From: DATIYF01 sp035517775
Lineage (GTDB): Bacteria; Acidobacteriota; Terriglobia; Terriglobales; Acidobacteriaceae
Assembly: GCA_035517775.1 (NCBI GenBank)
Contig: DATIYF010000026.1
Location: forward strand, 1-64,000
Direction: 5' to 3'
DNA length: 64,000 nt
Positions 35,077 to 42,127 of the stretch are shown here, one piece after another; position 1 is the stretch's first letter; each line of letters opens with the position of its first letter. The notes below the pieces were generated by a model that saw only the letters and a program-made list of their open reading frames with translations, was not told the origin of the DNA and ran no database searches. Made by a program: the position numbers and the translations under genes.

Positions 35077-37116
35077 CTAAGCCCGCAGGGTTCCGCCGAC
35101 AACCTGGAGGGCCTGCACGATCTGGGCGCACCACTGCGCCACTTCTTCTTCGCGCAGAGTGCGCTCGCCGGACTGGAAGGTCGCGCGCAGGAGAATCGAA
35201 TATTTTCCCGCAGGAATGTTGCCGCCACGAAAGGTCTCGGCGGGCACAAAGCGCCGCAGTTCCCGCAGGCCTAAACCATCCACTGTCTGCTGAATCTTTT
35301 CGAAGATGACCTCATCCGCGAAAACGAAGGAGAAATCGCGCTCCACCGCCGGATACCTGGGCAAGGCCTCATAGCGCAAATGCTTGAGGCCATACTTGTA
35401 CAGGCGGTCGAGATAGATCTCGGCGATGAAGACCTCCTGCCGCAGCTTGCGTTGGGCGGCGAGCTCGGGGCTGACCTGCCCGAACTGCGCTACCGTCGCG
35501 CCATCCATCACGGCGCGCGCCGAGCGCCCGGGATGATAGTACTCGCCGGTGTGATCATCAAAATAAAGCGCGCTGTGCTCGAAGCGCCCGAGCAGAGTTT
35601 CGACGTCGCCTTTCACATCAAAAAACGAGAAAGGTCGCGCCGGCTGATGCACGCCCGCCGGCAGCGCATTTCCGGTGGCGCCCAGGCAGATTCGCTTCAG
35701 TTCTTCACTCCTGCTGCCGGCACGTTGATACACGCTGCCGGCCTCGAACAGGCGGGCATCGCTTGCCCCCCGGTTCAGGTTGTAAGCCAGCATGTTGAGC
35801 ATTCCCGGCACCATCGAAGTGCGCATGATCGCCGCTTCTTCACTGATGGGATTCGCCAGCTCCATTACCGGCGACGAAGAAAACGTCTCGGCATCTTCAT
35901 GGGAAATGAAACTCAGCGAGAGCGCTTCGTTATAGCCGAGCGCCAATAGAAGATTTCGCAGCCTCGCGTCTTTCTCCGCCTCGGGCAGTTCCACCACCGC
36001 TCCGGCGAACGCCGGCAGCGTGTTAGGAAACTTGTCGTAGCCGTGCAGGCGCGCGATTTCTTCGATCAGGTCAATTTCGCGCTCCACATCCAGCCGCCAG
36101 CTGGGAATGCGCACAGTGAAATCGGGTTCGGCGCCGCCGCGCTCGGGCAGCAGGTCGAAGCCCAGCTTGACCAGGATGCGGTAGATGCGGTGCGCATCCA
36201 CGTTCTTGCCCAGGATGCGATGGACTTCGGAAATGTGCAGCGCCACCGGCGCCTGATCGAGGGCGCGGCCGACAACATCGCTGGCGGCTCCGTGCAGCTC
36301 TCCGCCGCCGGATTCCGTAATGCGCTGGGCCACCAGCGCGCAAGCCAAAGTTGTTGCGCCAAAGTCCGCGCCACGCTCGAAGCGATGCGAAGCGTCGGTG
36401 TGCAAGCCGTGGCGCTTGGCGGTTTTGCGGACAATGGCGGGATCGAACCACGCCGATTCGATCAGGATATTTTTGGTGCGCCCGGTGATCATGGTGTCGA
36501 AGCCGCCCATGACTCCGGCGAGCGCGACCGGTTTTTTCGCATCAGCGATGATCAGGTCTTCGGGGGAAAGCTTGCGGTCCACTCCGTCGAGCGTCTTCAG
36601 CGTTTCGGCGGCGCGAGCTTTCCGCACGATGATCTTGCCGCCTTCGAGCAGGTCGAGATCGAAGGCATGCGTGGGGTGGCCCATCTCCCACAGGGTGTAG
36701 TTCGAAGCGTCGGCCGCGTTGTTGATGGGCCGCTGATCCACGAGAAGGAGCCGCTTCGAGATGGCTTCGGGTGAAGGCTTGATCGTGACTCCGCGAACCA
36801 CTTGCGCGGTGTAGCGCGCGCAGCCCTGGATGTCTTCGATCTCGATGGGGAAGGGCGCCGCTTCGGTTGCCGAGGGCAGCTTCGGGGAGATTGCCTTCAG
36901 CGGCGCATCGTAGATCGCCGCGGCCTCGCGCGCCACACCGTAGTGATTCATGGCGTCGGGACGGTTCGTGCCGATCTCCATCTCGAAGACGGTGTGCGCG
37001 CCTTCCCCGATGATGGTCTCGACCGCAATGCCGGCGGCGGTCAAGTCTTCTGCCAGCCGGCGGTCATCTACCGTCAGAGAGACGAAGTCGCGAATCCAGT
37101 GAGGAGAGAGTTTCAT
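35077..37116 (-). CDS. pheT: Phenylalanyl-tRNA synthetase beta subunit, short form
   Basis: PheT forms the alpha2-beta2 enzyme charging tRNA-Phe. The 679-residue protein has the family N-terminus (KLSPHWIRDFV), the B3/B4 editing region (GCARYTAQVVRG, PINNAADASNYTLWEMGHP), the B5 domain, the synthetase-like core and a C-terminal ferredoxin-fold anticodon-binding domain (FQSGERTLREEEV). Compared with E. coli PheT (795), the EMAP/OB-fold tRNA-binding insert usual at about residues 40-150 is missing: TAAGIAVETI is followed directly by VFEMEIGTNRPDAMNHYG. It lies 92 bases after pheS, across a large hairpin. Confidence 0.95.
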   Translation of the reverse strand: MKLSPHWIRDFVSLTVDDRRLAEDLTAAGIAVETIIGEGAHTVFEMEIGTNRPDAMNHYGVAREAAAIYDAPLKAISPKLPSATEAAPFPIEIEDIQGCARYTAQVVRGVTIKPSPEAISKRLLLVDQRPINNAADASNYTLWEMGHPTHAFDLDLLEGGKIIVRKARAAETLKTLDGVDRKLSPEDLIIADAKKPVALAGVMGGFDTMITGRTKNILIESAWFDPAIVRKTAKRHGLHTDASHRFERGADFGATTLACALVAQRITESGGGELHGAASDVVGRALDQAPVALHISEVHRILGKNVDAHRIYRILVKLGFDLLPERGGAEPDFTVRIPSWRLDVEREIDLIEEIARLHGYDKFPNTLPAFAGAVVELPEAEKDARLRNLLLALGYNEALSLSFISHEDAETFSSSPVMELANPISEEAAIMRTSMVPGMLNMLAYNLNRGASDARLFEAGSVYQRAGSRSEELKRICLGATGNALPAGVHQPARPFSFFDVKGDVETLLGRFEHSALYFDDHTGEYYHPGRSARAVMDGATVAQFGQVSPELAAQRKLRQEVFIAEIYLDRLYKYGLKHLRYEALPRYPAVERDFSFVFADEVIFEKIQQTVDGLGLRELRRFVPAETFRGGNIPAGKYSILLRATFQSGERTLREEEVAQWCAQIVQALQVVGGTLRA

Positions 37117-37120
37117 TTCC

Positions 37121-37199
37121 AGCCGTCAGCAATCAGCATTCAGCCTTGATAGCCCGGCCTCGACATCCGAGGAAGGCTGAACGCTGAGTGCTGACGGCT
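37121..37199. repeat. Long inverted repeat between pheS and pheT
   Basis: The 27-base arms at 37121-37147 and 37173-37199 are reverse complements at 25 of 27 positions, around a 25-base loop. Each arm carries CAGC/GCTG motifs (for example GCTGAGTGCTGACGG). A related element lies between infC and rpmI. In the pheS-pheT mRNA it would form a very stable hairpin and could set the ratio of the two subunits. Confidence 0.85.
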
Positions 37200-37207
37200 G
37201 AATGCTC

Positions 37208-38344
37208 CTATCCAAACTGCTCAAAAAATCTTACATCGCCGTTGAAGAACAGCTGAATGTCATCCACGCCATACTTGAGCAGCGCGATGCGGTCTGCGCC
37301 CATGCCGAAGGCGAAGCCGCTCACCTTGGCTGGGTCGTAGCCGTTCTGCTTCACGAACTGAAAGACGTTCGGGTCCACCATGCCGCAGCCCAGAATTTCG
37401 ATCCAGCCGGTCTGCTTGCACGGCCGGCAAGCTTCGTTGCCACGCTTGCCGCTGCCGCCGCAGATGAAGCAGGAAACCAGCATCTCGGCGCTGGGCTCGG
37501 TGAAGGGGAAAAAAGACGGCCGGAAGCTGGTCTTCACACTCGACCCAAACAGCGCCTTCATAGCGTGATCGAGCGTGCCCTTCAGATCGCCGAAGGTGAT
37601 GTTCGTATCCACCGCCAGGCCCTCGATCTGGTGAAACATCGGCGAGTGGCTGGCGTCCGGCGGATCGTTGCGGTGCACCTTCCCGGGAATCACGATGCGA
37701 ATCGGCGGTTTCATCTTCTCCATGGTCCGAATCTGCACCGGAGAAGTGTGCGTGCGCAGCAGCAACCGCTCGCGCAACGGCTTCGATTCCTGGTTGGCGA
37801 GGAACAGCGTGTCCTGCGTGTCGCGCGCCGGATGGTTGGGCGGAAAGTTCAGCGACTCGAAGTTGTAGTAGTCGGTCTCGATCACCGGGCCTTCCTGCAC
37901 GGAATAGCCGAGATTGCGGAAGACGGCAACGATCTCGTTCATCGTCTTGATGACGGGATGCTCGGCGCCAATGGGGCGGCGAGTGCCGGGCAGGGTGATG
38001 TCGAGCCGGTCGGCTGAAGGCTGCGGCCTACCCGTGGTTCTGACCAGGGCGCTTTCCATCCCGGCTTCCACCTTCATCTTGAGCTGATTGACGCGCTGGC
38101 CGGCCTCGCGCTTGGCATCTTTGGGCGCGGCTTTCAGCCAGAGGTCATTCACCTGGGTGAGGATGCCGTCTTTGCGGGCCATCCAGCGGTCGCGGAAAGT
38201 TTTCCAGTCGGCTTCGGTCTTGACAGCCGTTGACTCTTCCTTCAGCGCTGACAACAGCTTCTCAGCCGCCTTATCCAGCGCCGCGGCAGAGAAATCCTTC
38301 AGCTTAGGCACCGCGTAGGCCGCTGATTTCTTCTTCGCTGCCAT
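37208..38344 (-). CDS. pheS: Phenylalanyl-tRNA synthetase alpha subunit
   Basis: The catalytic subunit of phenylalanyl-tRNA synthetase, 378 residues. An N-terminal coiled coil (about 1-105) contacts tRNA. The class II core has HPVIKTMNEIVAVF, motif 2 (VHRNDPPDASHSPMFHQIEG), FRPSFFPFTEPSAEM and motif 3 (GFAFGMGADRIALLKYGVDDI). A CFICGGSGKRGNEACRPC segment (cysteines in two CxxC pairs) may bind zinc. The start ATG 38344 has no clear ribosome binding site. It is the fourth gene of the infC operon. Confidence 0.96.
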   Translation of the reverse strand: MAAKKKSAAYAVPKLKDFSAAALDKAAEKLLSALKEESTAVKTEADWKTFRDRWMARKDGILTQVNDLWLKAAPKDAKREAGQRVNQLKMKVEAGMESALVRTTGRPQPSADRLDITLPGTRRPIGAEHPVIKTMNEIVAVFRNLGYSVQEGPVIETDYYNFESLNFPPNHPARDTQDTLFLANQESKPLRERLLLRTHTSPVQIRTMEKMKPPIRIVIPGKVHRNDPPDASHSPMFHQIEGLAVDTNITFGDLKGTLDHAMKALFGSSVKTSFRPSFFPFTEPSAEMLVSCFICGGSGKRGNEACRPCKQTGWIEILGCGMVDPNVFQFVKQNGYDPAKVSGFAFGMGADRIALLKYGVDDIQLFFNGDVRFFEQFG

Positions 38345-38719
38345 AAACTAAATTGTCATCCCGAGCGCAGCATGAAGTTCGCGGCGCGAAGTTCATGCGT
38401 AGTCGAGGGACCTGCTGTTCCCCTCAATCCTGCGTGGTGCAAGCCCCGAAGGAGCGCGCCGGCATCGTCCCTTCGGGACTCGCCCAACTCAACTCCGGCA
38501 CCCGGGCCTAAATTTCCGGGCGAGAGGCTGCCCAGGAATGTGTGGAGACGGGTCTCTGACCCGTCGGGCCGAGCGAAGCTCGGCGGGCAAACTCGAAACC
38601 TTGTCATCCCGAATAGCTTGGGCCCTGGGCGTGAATGGCCGCCGAGCTGCGGAAACCTGCGCGGCATGACCCGCCCGCACCACACCTACACCCCACGAGA
38701 GACGTTGCAAGCAACGTCT
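38345..38719. repeat. Cluster of palindromic repeats between rplT and pheS
   Basis: A 375-base gap inside the infC-pheT operon, filled with hairpin units and no supported gene. Members: a GTCATCCCGAGCGCAGCATG segment (38354 on), a 7-bp hairpin GACGGGT/ACCCGTC (38547-38565), a 7-bp hairpin GCCGAGC/GCTCGGC with GAA loop (38568-38584), a second GTCATCCCG (38606 on), and the 11-bp palindrome at 38698-38721. Several are of the same design as the element inside purL. Confidence 0.7.
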
Positions 38720-38721
38720 CT
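38698..38721. repeat. 11-bp perfect palindrome overlapping the rplT stop
   Basis: AGAGACGTTGC (38698-38708) and GCAACGTCTCT (38711-38721) pair perfectly around an AA centre; the right arm overlaps the rplT stop codon (38720-38722). On the minus strand it would form right after translation of L20 ends. It lacks a T-tract, so it is more likely a repeat or an mRNA-processing or stability hairpin than a strong terminator. Confidence 0.75.
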
Positions 38722-39073
38722 ACAGCGCTCCTTTGGCCTGCTCGGCGAGGCTTTTAAACGCGCCCGGATCATTCACCGCCAGGTCAGCCAGGATTTTGCG
38801 GTCAAGCTCTACGCCGGCCTTCTTCAGCCCGTTGATGAACTTGCTGTAGCTCAGGCCGTTCAGCTTGGCGGCGGCGCCGATGCGCACAATCCACAGCGAG
38901 CGGTACTGGCGCTTCTTCTGGCGGCGGCCGGCGTAGGCGAACTTCAGCCCGCGCTCGACCGCTTCTTTCGCTGACCGGTAGAGCTTTGATTTTGTGAGGT
39001 AATAGCCGCTGGCGCGCTCTAAGATCTTTTTGCGCTTGGCGCGGCGTTTGGTCCCGCGTTTTACACGAGGCAT
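38720..39073 (-). CDS. rplT: 50S ribosomal protein L20
   Basis: A 117-residue basic ribosomal protein with full family length: MPRVKRGTKRRAKRKKIL, SKLYRSAKEAVERGLKFAY (quoted in part), AYAGRRQKKRQYRSLWIVRI and LSYSKFINGLKKAGVELDR. L20 binds 23S rRNA and in several bacteria represses its own operon at the mRNA level. AAAGGAGC lies about 7 bases before the ATG. It is third in the infC operon. Confidence 0.98.
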   Translation of the reverse strand: MPRVKRGTKRRAKRKKILERASGYYLTKSKLYRSAKEAVERGLKFAYAGRRQKKRQYRSLWIVRIGAAAKLNGLSYSKFINGLKKAGVELDRKILADLAVNDPGAFKSLAEQAKGAL

Positions 39074-39149
39074 GGCTCAGCTCCTTTTTTGACTTCTATT
39101 TACTGGCGGCTGGAGGCAGGAGACTCTCACCTGATATGCCTCTTCACTC

Positions 39150-39220
39150 GCCTTCCGGCGTGGCGCGGGCGCCCCCGCCCGCGTGCCATCATTCCACAAA
39201 TGCGGCCGAGGGCGGCCGCA
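39150..39220. repeat. Palindromic GC-rich repeats between rpmI and rplT
   Basis: A GCGGGCG...CGCCCGC-type dyad near 39167-39184 and a perfect 8-bp hairpin TGCGGCCG/CGGCCGCA with AGGG loop at 39201-39220. They sit in the 157-base gap between rpmI and rplT. Confidence 0.65.
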
Positions 39221-39230
39221 CCACACAACC

Positions 39231-39425
39231 TTAGTACGGAATCATCCGCTTGACCTTCGGTGTGTCCGCTTCGCTTACCAGCACATTGCTGCGCAGCTTG
39301 CGTTTGCGCTTTTTGTCTTTCGAGGTCAGGATGTGGCGCAGATGCGAATGCCCTCGCTTTACCTTTCCTGTTGCGGTCTTCTTAAAGCGCTTGGCGGCGC
39401 CTTTATGGGTCTTTAGTTTTGGCAT
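39231..39425 (-). CDS. rpmI: 50S ribosomal protein L35
   Basis: A 64-residue basic ribosomal protein with all family landmarks: MPKLKTHKGAAKRFKKT, GKVKRGHSHLRHILTSK and VKRMIPY at the end. ATG 39425 is fixed by homology and by TTGGAGA about 6 bases upstream; the frame is open 19 codons further but without support. Second gene of the infC operon. Confidence 0.97.
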   Translation of the reverse strand: MPKLKTHKGAAKRFKKTATGKVKRGHSHLRHILTSKDKKRKRKLRSNVLVSEADTPKVKRMIPY

Positions 39426-39448
39426 GAAGTCTCCAAGATCAGCTTGCA

Positions 39449-39522
39449 GCACTCGGCCGTCAGCCCTCGCAGGCAACTGCAAGCACCGCGCTCAACTTGC
39501 TGAGTGCTGACGGGCTGAGTGC
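39449..39522. repeat. Inverted repeat between infC and rpmI
   Basis: GCACTCGGCCGTCAGC (from 39449) and GCTGAGTGCTGACGGGCTG (from 39499) form an imperfect inverted repeat of the same GCTGAGTGCTGACGG family as the hairpin between pheS and pheT. It fills most of the 99-base gap. Confidence 0.65.
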
Positions 39523-39524
39523 TT

Positions 39525-40121
39525 CTACGCCTGATTCATCCTCGGCGCGGGTGGCGCCGGAGCGGCAGCCTTCGGTTGCTGGGCCTTCTCTCGTTCCTTT
39601 TCCTTCTCTGTCTTCTTCGGCGCCAGAATCAAATGCAGGGTGTTGCCCTCCTGCCGCGGGCGGAATTCTACAATGCCGTTGGCTTCGACGTCTTTGATCA
39701 GGCGCTCCAGAATCTGGCGGCCCAGGCCGGTGCGCGTCATCTCCCGGCCGCGGAAGAAGATGGTGGCCTTGACCTTGTCTCCCTCGTCCAGAAAGCGCAG
39801 CACGTGGTTCTTCTTGGTTTCATAGTCGTGGTCATCCACATTAATGCGGAACTTGACCTCTTTGACCACGATGGTTTTCTGGTGCTTCTTCGCCTCGCGC
39901 TCTTTCTTTTCCTGCTGGTACAGGAATTTCCCGTAGTCCATGATGCGGCACACAGGAGGGTTGGCGGTGGGCGAGATTTCAACCAGGTCCAGGTTACGTT
40001 CGCGGGCCATTTTGAGCGCTTCGTAGGGTGGCAGGATGCCGATCTGCTTGCCTTCGTCGTCAATCACGCGGATTTCGCGTGCCCGAATGCGCTCATTGAT
40101 GCGGATAAAACGCTTATCGAT
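39525..40121 (-). CDS. infC: Translation initiation factor IF-3, probable AUC start
   Basis: IF-3 binds the 30S subunit and checks initiator tRNA and start codon. The protein runs from DKRFIRINERIRAREIRVID through PPVCRIMDYGKFLYQ to the C-domain VKATIFFRGREMTRTGLG, with an extra Lys/Ala/Pro-rich tail. No ATG, GTG or TTG fits the homologous start. AGGGAGG lies 5 bases before an in-frame ATC at 40121, directly preceding DKRFIRIN, giving 198 residues; the only conventional alternative is TTG 40154, which places that Shine-Dalgarno inside the gene. Rare start codons are known for infC (AUU in E. coli) and allow IF-3 to repress itself. Confidence 0.95.
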   Translation of the reverse strand: MDKRFIRINERIRAREIRVIDDEGKQIGILPPYEALKMARERNLDLVEISPTANPPVCRIMDYGKFLYQQEKKEREAKKHQKTIVVKEVKFRINVDDHDYETKKNHVLRFLDEGDKVKATIFFRGREMTRTGLGRQILERLIKDVEANGIVEFRPRQEGNTLHLILAPKKTEKEKEREKAQQPKAAAPAPPAPRMNQA

Positions 40122-40155
40122 ACAATCCTCCCTATCTGGGGCTGTTGGATGCAAG

Positions 40156-40161
40156 ATTATA
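40156..40161 (-). promoter_or_regulatory. -10 element of the infC operon
   Basis: Read on the minus strand this is a perfect TATAAT, 34 bases before the proposed AUC start. A transcript starting near 40149 would have a leader of about 28 bases containing the AGGGAGG ribosome binding site. No clear -35 is visible. Confidence 0.5.
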
Positions 40162-40413
40162 GCAAACGGCCAGTTTCACCGCGCGGGCAGGGCCTGCTAT
40201 TTTCGGGCATTCGAAGCCGGTCTTCGAATCTGAGATAAGCCTGAAAGGGCCCGGGCAAGGTTTCCGAGGCCGCCGCACCAGCCCCCGGTGCCCACAGATT
40301 GATGCGCAAGGGCCTCGAGGTCTGTTTCTTGCTGATTCGAGGGCAGTTGCCCGCCTTTTGCGCCTCTCCCCACCTTGCCGCGCGCGGCGTTCGGCGCGTA
40401 TGATGCAGCGTTC
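40162..40413. other. Divergent intergenic region between infC and pyrR
   Basis: About 250 bases holding the two outward promoters (TATAAT on the minus strand at 40156-40161 and TATGAT on the plus strand at 40399-40404). No gene or repeat is supported in the middle. Confidence 0.45.
40399..40404 (+). promoter_or_regulatory. -10 element of pyrR
   Basis: TATGAT ends 9 bases before ATG 40414 with no Shine-Dalgarno between, so pyrR mRNA may be leaderless. No strong -35 is seen. Confidence 0.4.
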
Positions 40414-40989
40414 ATGACTTCCCGAGCCGCTTCCCGCCTGCCTGACCTGAAAGAGAAATTGCAGCTCATGTCGGAGTCTGAAATTGAGCGCACTCTGGTT
40501 CGCCTGGCGCACGAGATCATCGAGAAAAATAACGGCGCCGCGGCGCTGGGACTGGTAGGCATCCGTCAGCGGGGCGTGCCGCTGGCAGAGCGGCTGGCGG
40601 GAATTATCGGCCGTATCGAAAAGGCGAAGGTGCCAGTGGGCATGCTCGACATCACGCTCTATCGTGACGACCTTTCCACCCTGGGTCCGAAGCCGGTGGT
40701 GCACAAGACCCAGATCAATTTCGACATTACGGATAAAGACATCATTCTGGTGGATGATGTGCTCTACACGGGAAGGACGGCACGCGCCGCCATGGATGCG
40801 CTGTTCAAGCATGGGCGCCCGCGGCGGGTACAGCTCGGCGTGCTCATAGACCGCGGTCATCGCGAGTTGCCCATCGAAGCGGGTTTCGTGGGCCGCAAGG
40901 TGCAGACCACGCAGCAGGAAATCGTGAAGGTGCAGCTGCGGGAAGTGGATGAAATTGACCGGGTCCTGCTGTTGGAGAAGCCTCGCTGA
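40414..40989 (+). CDS. pyrR: Bifunctional pyr operon regulator / uracil phosphoribosyltransferase
   Basis: A 191-residue PRTase-fold protein. The PRPP-binding signature DIILVDDVLYTGRTARAAMD is present, with IERTLVRLAHEIIEKN near the start, GIRQRGVPLAERL and DITLYRDDLS, all typical of PyrR. In other bacteria PyrR binds pyr mRNA or acts as uracil phosphoribosyltransferase. ATG 40414 is used; an internal ATG 40468 (MSESEIERTL) is a shorter alternative. pyrB and pyrC follow on the same strand, supporting a regulatory role. I did not find an obvious attenuator in the 87-base pyrR-pyrB gap. Confidence 0.92.
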   Translation: MTSRAASRLPDLKEKLQLMSESEIERTLVRLAHEIIEKNNGAAALGLVGIRQRGVPLAERLAGIIGRIEKAKVPVGMLDITLYRDDLSTLGPKPVVHKTQINFDITDKDIILVDDVLYTGRTARAAMDALFKHGRPRRVQLGVLIDRGHRELPIEAGFVGRKVQTTQQEIVKVQLREVDEIDRVLLLEKPR

Positions 40990-41076
40990 GGCTGGCGGCG
41001 AGCGCCGGGAAGCTTCCTGCCGGGCTCAGCGGACCGGCTGCAGCATTCGACCGGAGCGTAATCACGGCCACTCAAC

Positions 41077-41997
41077 ATGAACAACACGAAGGCGGCGCCC
41101 GGCTCGCTGCTGGGAATTGAACATCTCGAGGCGGCGGAAATTACCCGGGTGCTGCGCCTGGCCCGGAGAATGAATCCGCAACGCCCCCGCCCCTTGCTGC
41201 GGGGCAAGCGCGTATTGCTGCTGTTCTACGAAGCCTCCACCCGCACCCGCAGTTCCTTCGAGGTGGCGGCCAAATCCCTGGGCGCGATGACCACCCTGGT
41301 GCTCTCGAGCGGTTCAAGCATTGAAAAGGGCGAATCGCTGCTCGATACCGGCTACACCCTGCGGGCGGTGGGCGCGGATGTGATTGTGGTGCGCCATCCC
41401 AATGCCGGCGCGCCGCACCTGATGGCCGCTCACCTGGATATTCCCGTGATCAATGCGGGGGATGGCATGCACGAGCACCCCACGCAAGCTTTACTCGATG
41501 CCTACACCATTCTGAAGCACAAGAAGAACCTGAAGGGCCTGCAGGTGGCAATCATCGGTGACATTTACCACAGCCGCGTGGCCCGCTCGGCGGTGCACCT
41601 GCTGAGCAAGTTCGGGGCGAAGATCACGCTCTGCGGCCCTCCCGAGTTCCTGCCGGAGCTCGCGGTCACGCTGGCGCCGGGGTTGCGCATCAGCCGCACC
41701 GTGGATGAAGCCGTGCGCGGCGTGGATGTGGTGATGGTTCTGCGGGTGCAGAAAGAGCGGCTGGCCGGGCAGAAGATCAGCCTGCAGGACTACATCAACC
41801 GCTACCAGATGACCCTGCCCCGGCTCAAGCTGGCGAAGAAAGACGCCATGGTGATGCACCCGGGGCCGATCATTCGCGGTTTGGAGCTGACCTGGGAGGT
41901 GGCGGATTGCCCGCAATCAGCCATCGTGGAAGAAGTCCGCAATGGAGTGCCTGTGCGCATGGCGATCCTGGCGAAGGCGCTGGGAAAGGCCAAGTGA
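41077..41997 (+). CDS. pyrB: Aspartate carbamoyltransferase catalytic subunit
   Basis: PyrB condenses carbamoyl phosphate with aspartate, the committed step of pyrimidine synthesis. The 306-residue length is typical. Carbamoyl-phosphate loop YEASTRTRSSFE (about residues 50-61), then DGMHEHPTQALLDAYT (about 130-145), and the aspartate-binding MVLRVQKERL and VMHPGPIIRG near the end are all present. No regulatory pyrI is next to it; pyrC follows 130 bases later. Confidence 0.96.
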   Translation: MNNTKAAPGSLLGIEHLEAAEITRVLRLARRMNPQRPRPLLRGKRVLLLFYEASTRTRSSFEVAAKSLGAMTTLVLSSGSSIEKGESLLDTGYTLRAVGADVIVVRHPNAGAPHLMAAHLDIPVINAGDGMHEHPTQALLDAYTILKHKKNLKGLQVAIIGDIYHSRVARSAVHLLSKFGAKITLCGPPEFLPELAVTLAPGLRISRTVDEAVRGVDVVMVLRVQKERLAGQKISLQDYINRYQMTLPRLKLAKKDAMVMHPGPIIRGLELTWEVADCPQSAIVEEVRNGVPVRMAILAKALGKAK

Positions 41998-42127
41998 ATT
42001 TCACCGCGGCGATACGGAGTGCAAAAAGAAACGCACGCTGGCCTGGGCCACGGAGGCACAGAGAAAAACGGATAGGCCGAATTCCTGAGAGGCTGGAATC
42101 GTGGGACCTGGGGCTAAACCGGCAAAC
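41998..42127. repeat. Intergenic CACGGAGG-type repeat between pyrB and pyrC
   Basis: Contains TTCACCGCGGCGATACGGAG (from 41999) and CCACGGAGGCACAGAGAAAA (from 42048), members of the dispersed CACGGAGGCACAGAG family. No gene is supported. Confidence 0.5.

Noticed and set aside
41000..41076. PyrR-type attenuator between pyrR and pyrB
   Set aside because: No convincing terminator/antiterminator pair or T-run could be seen.
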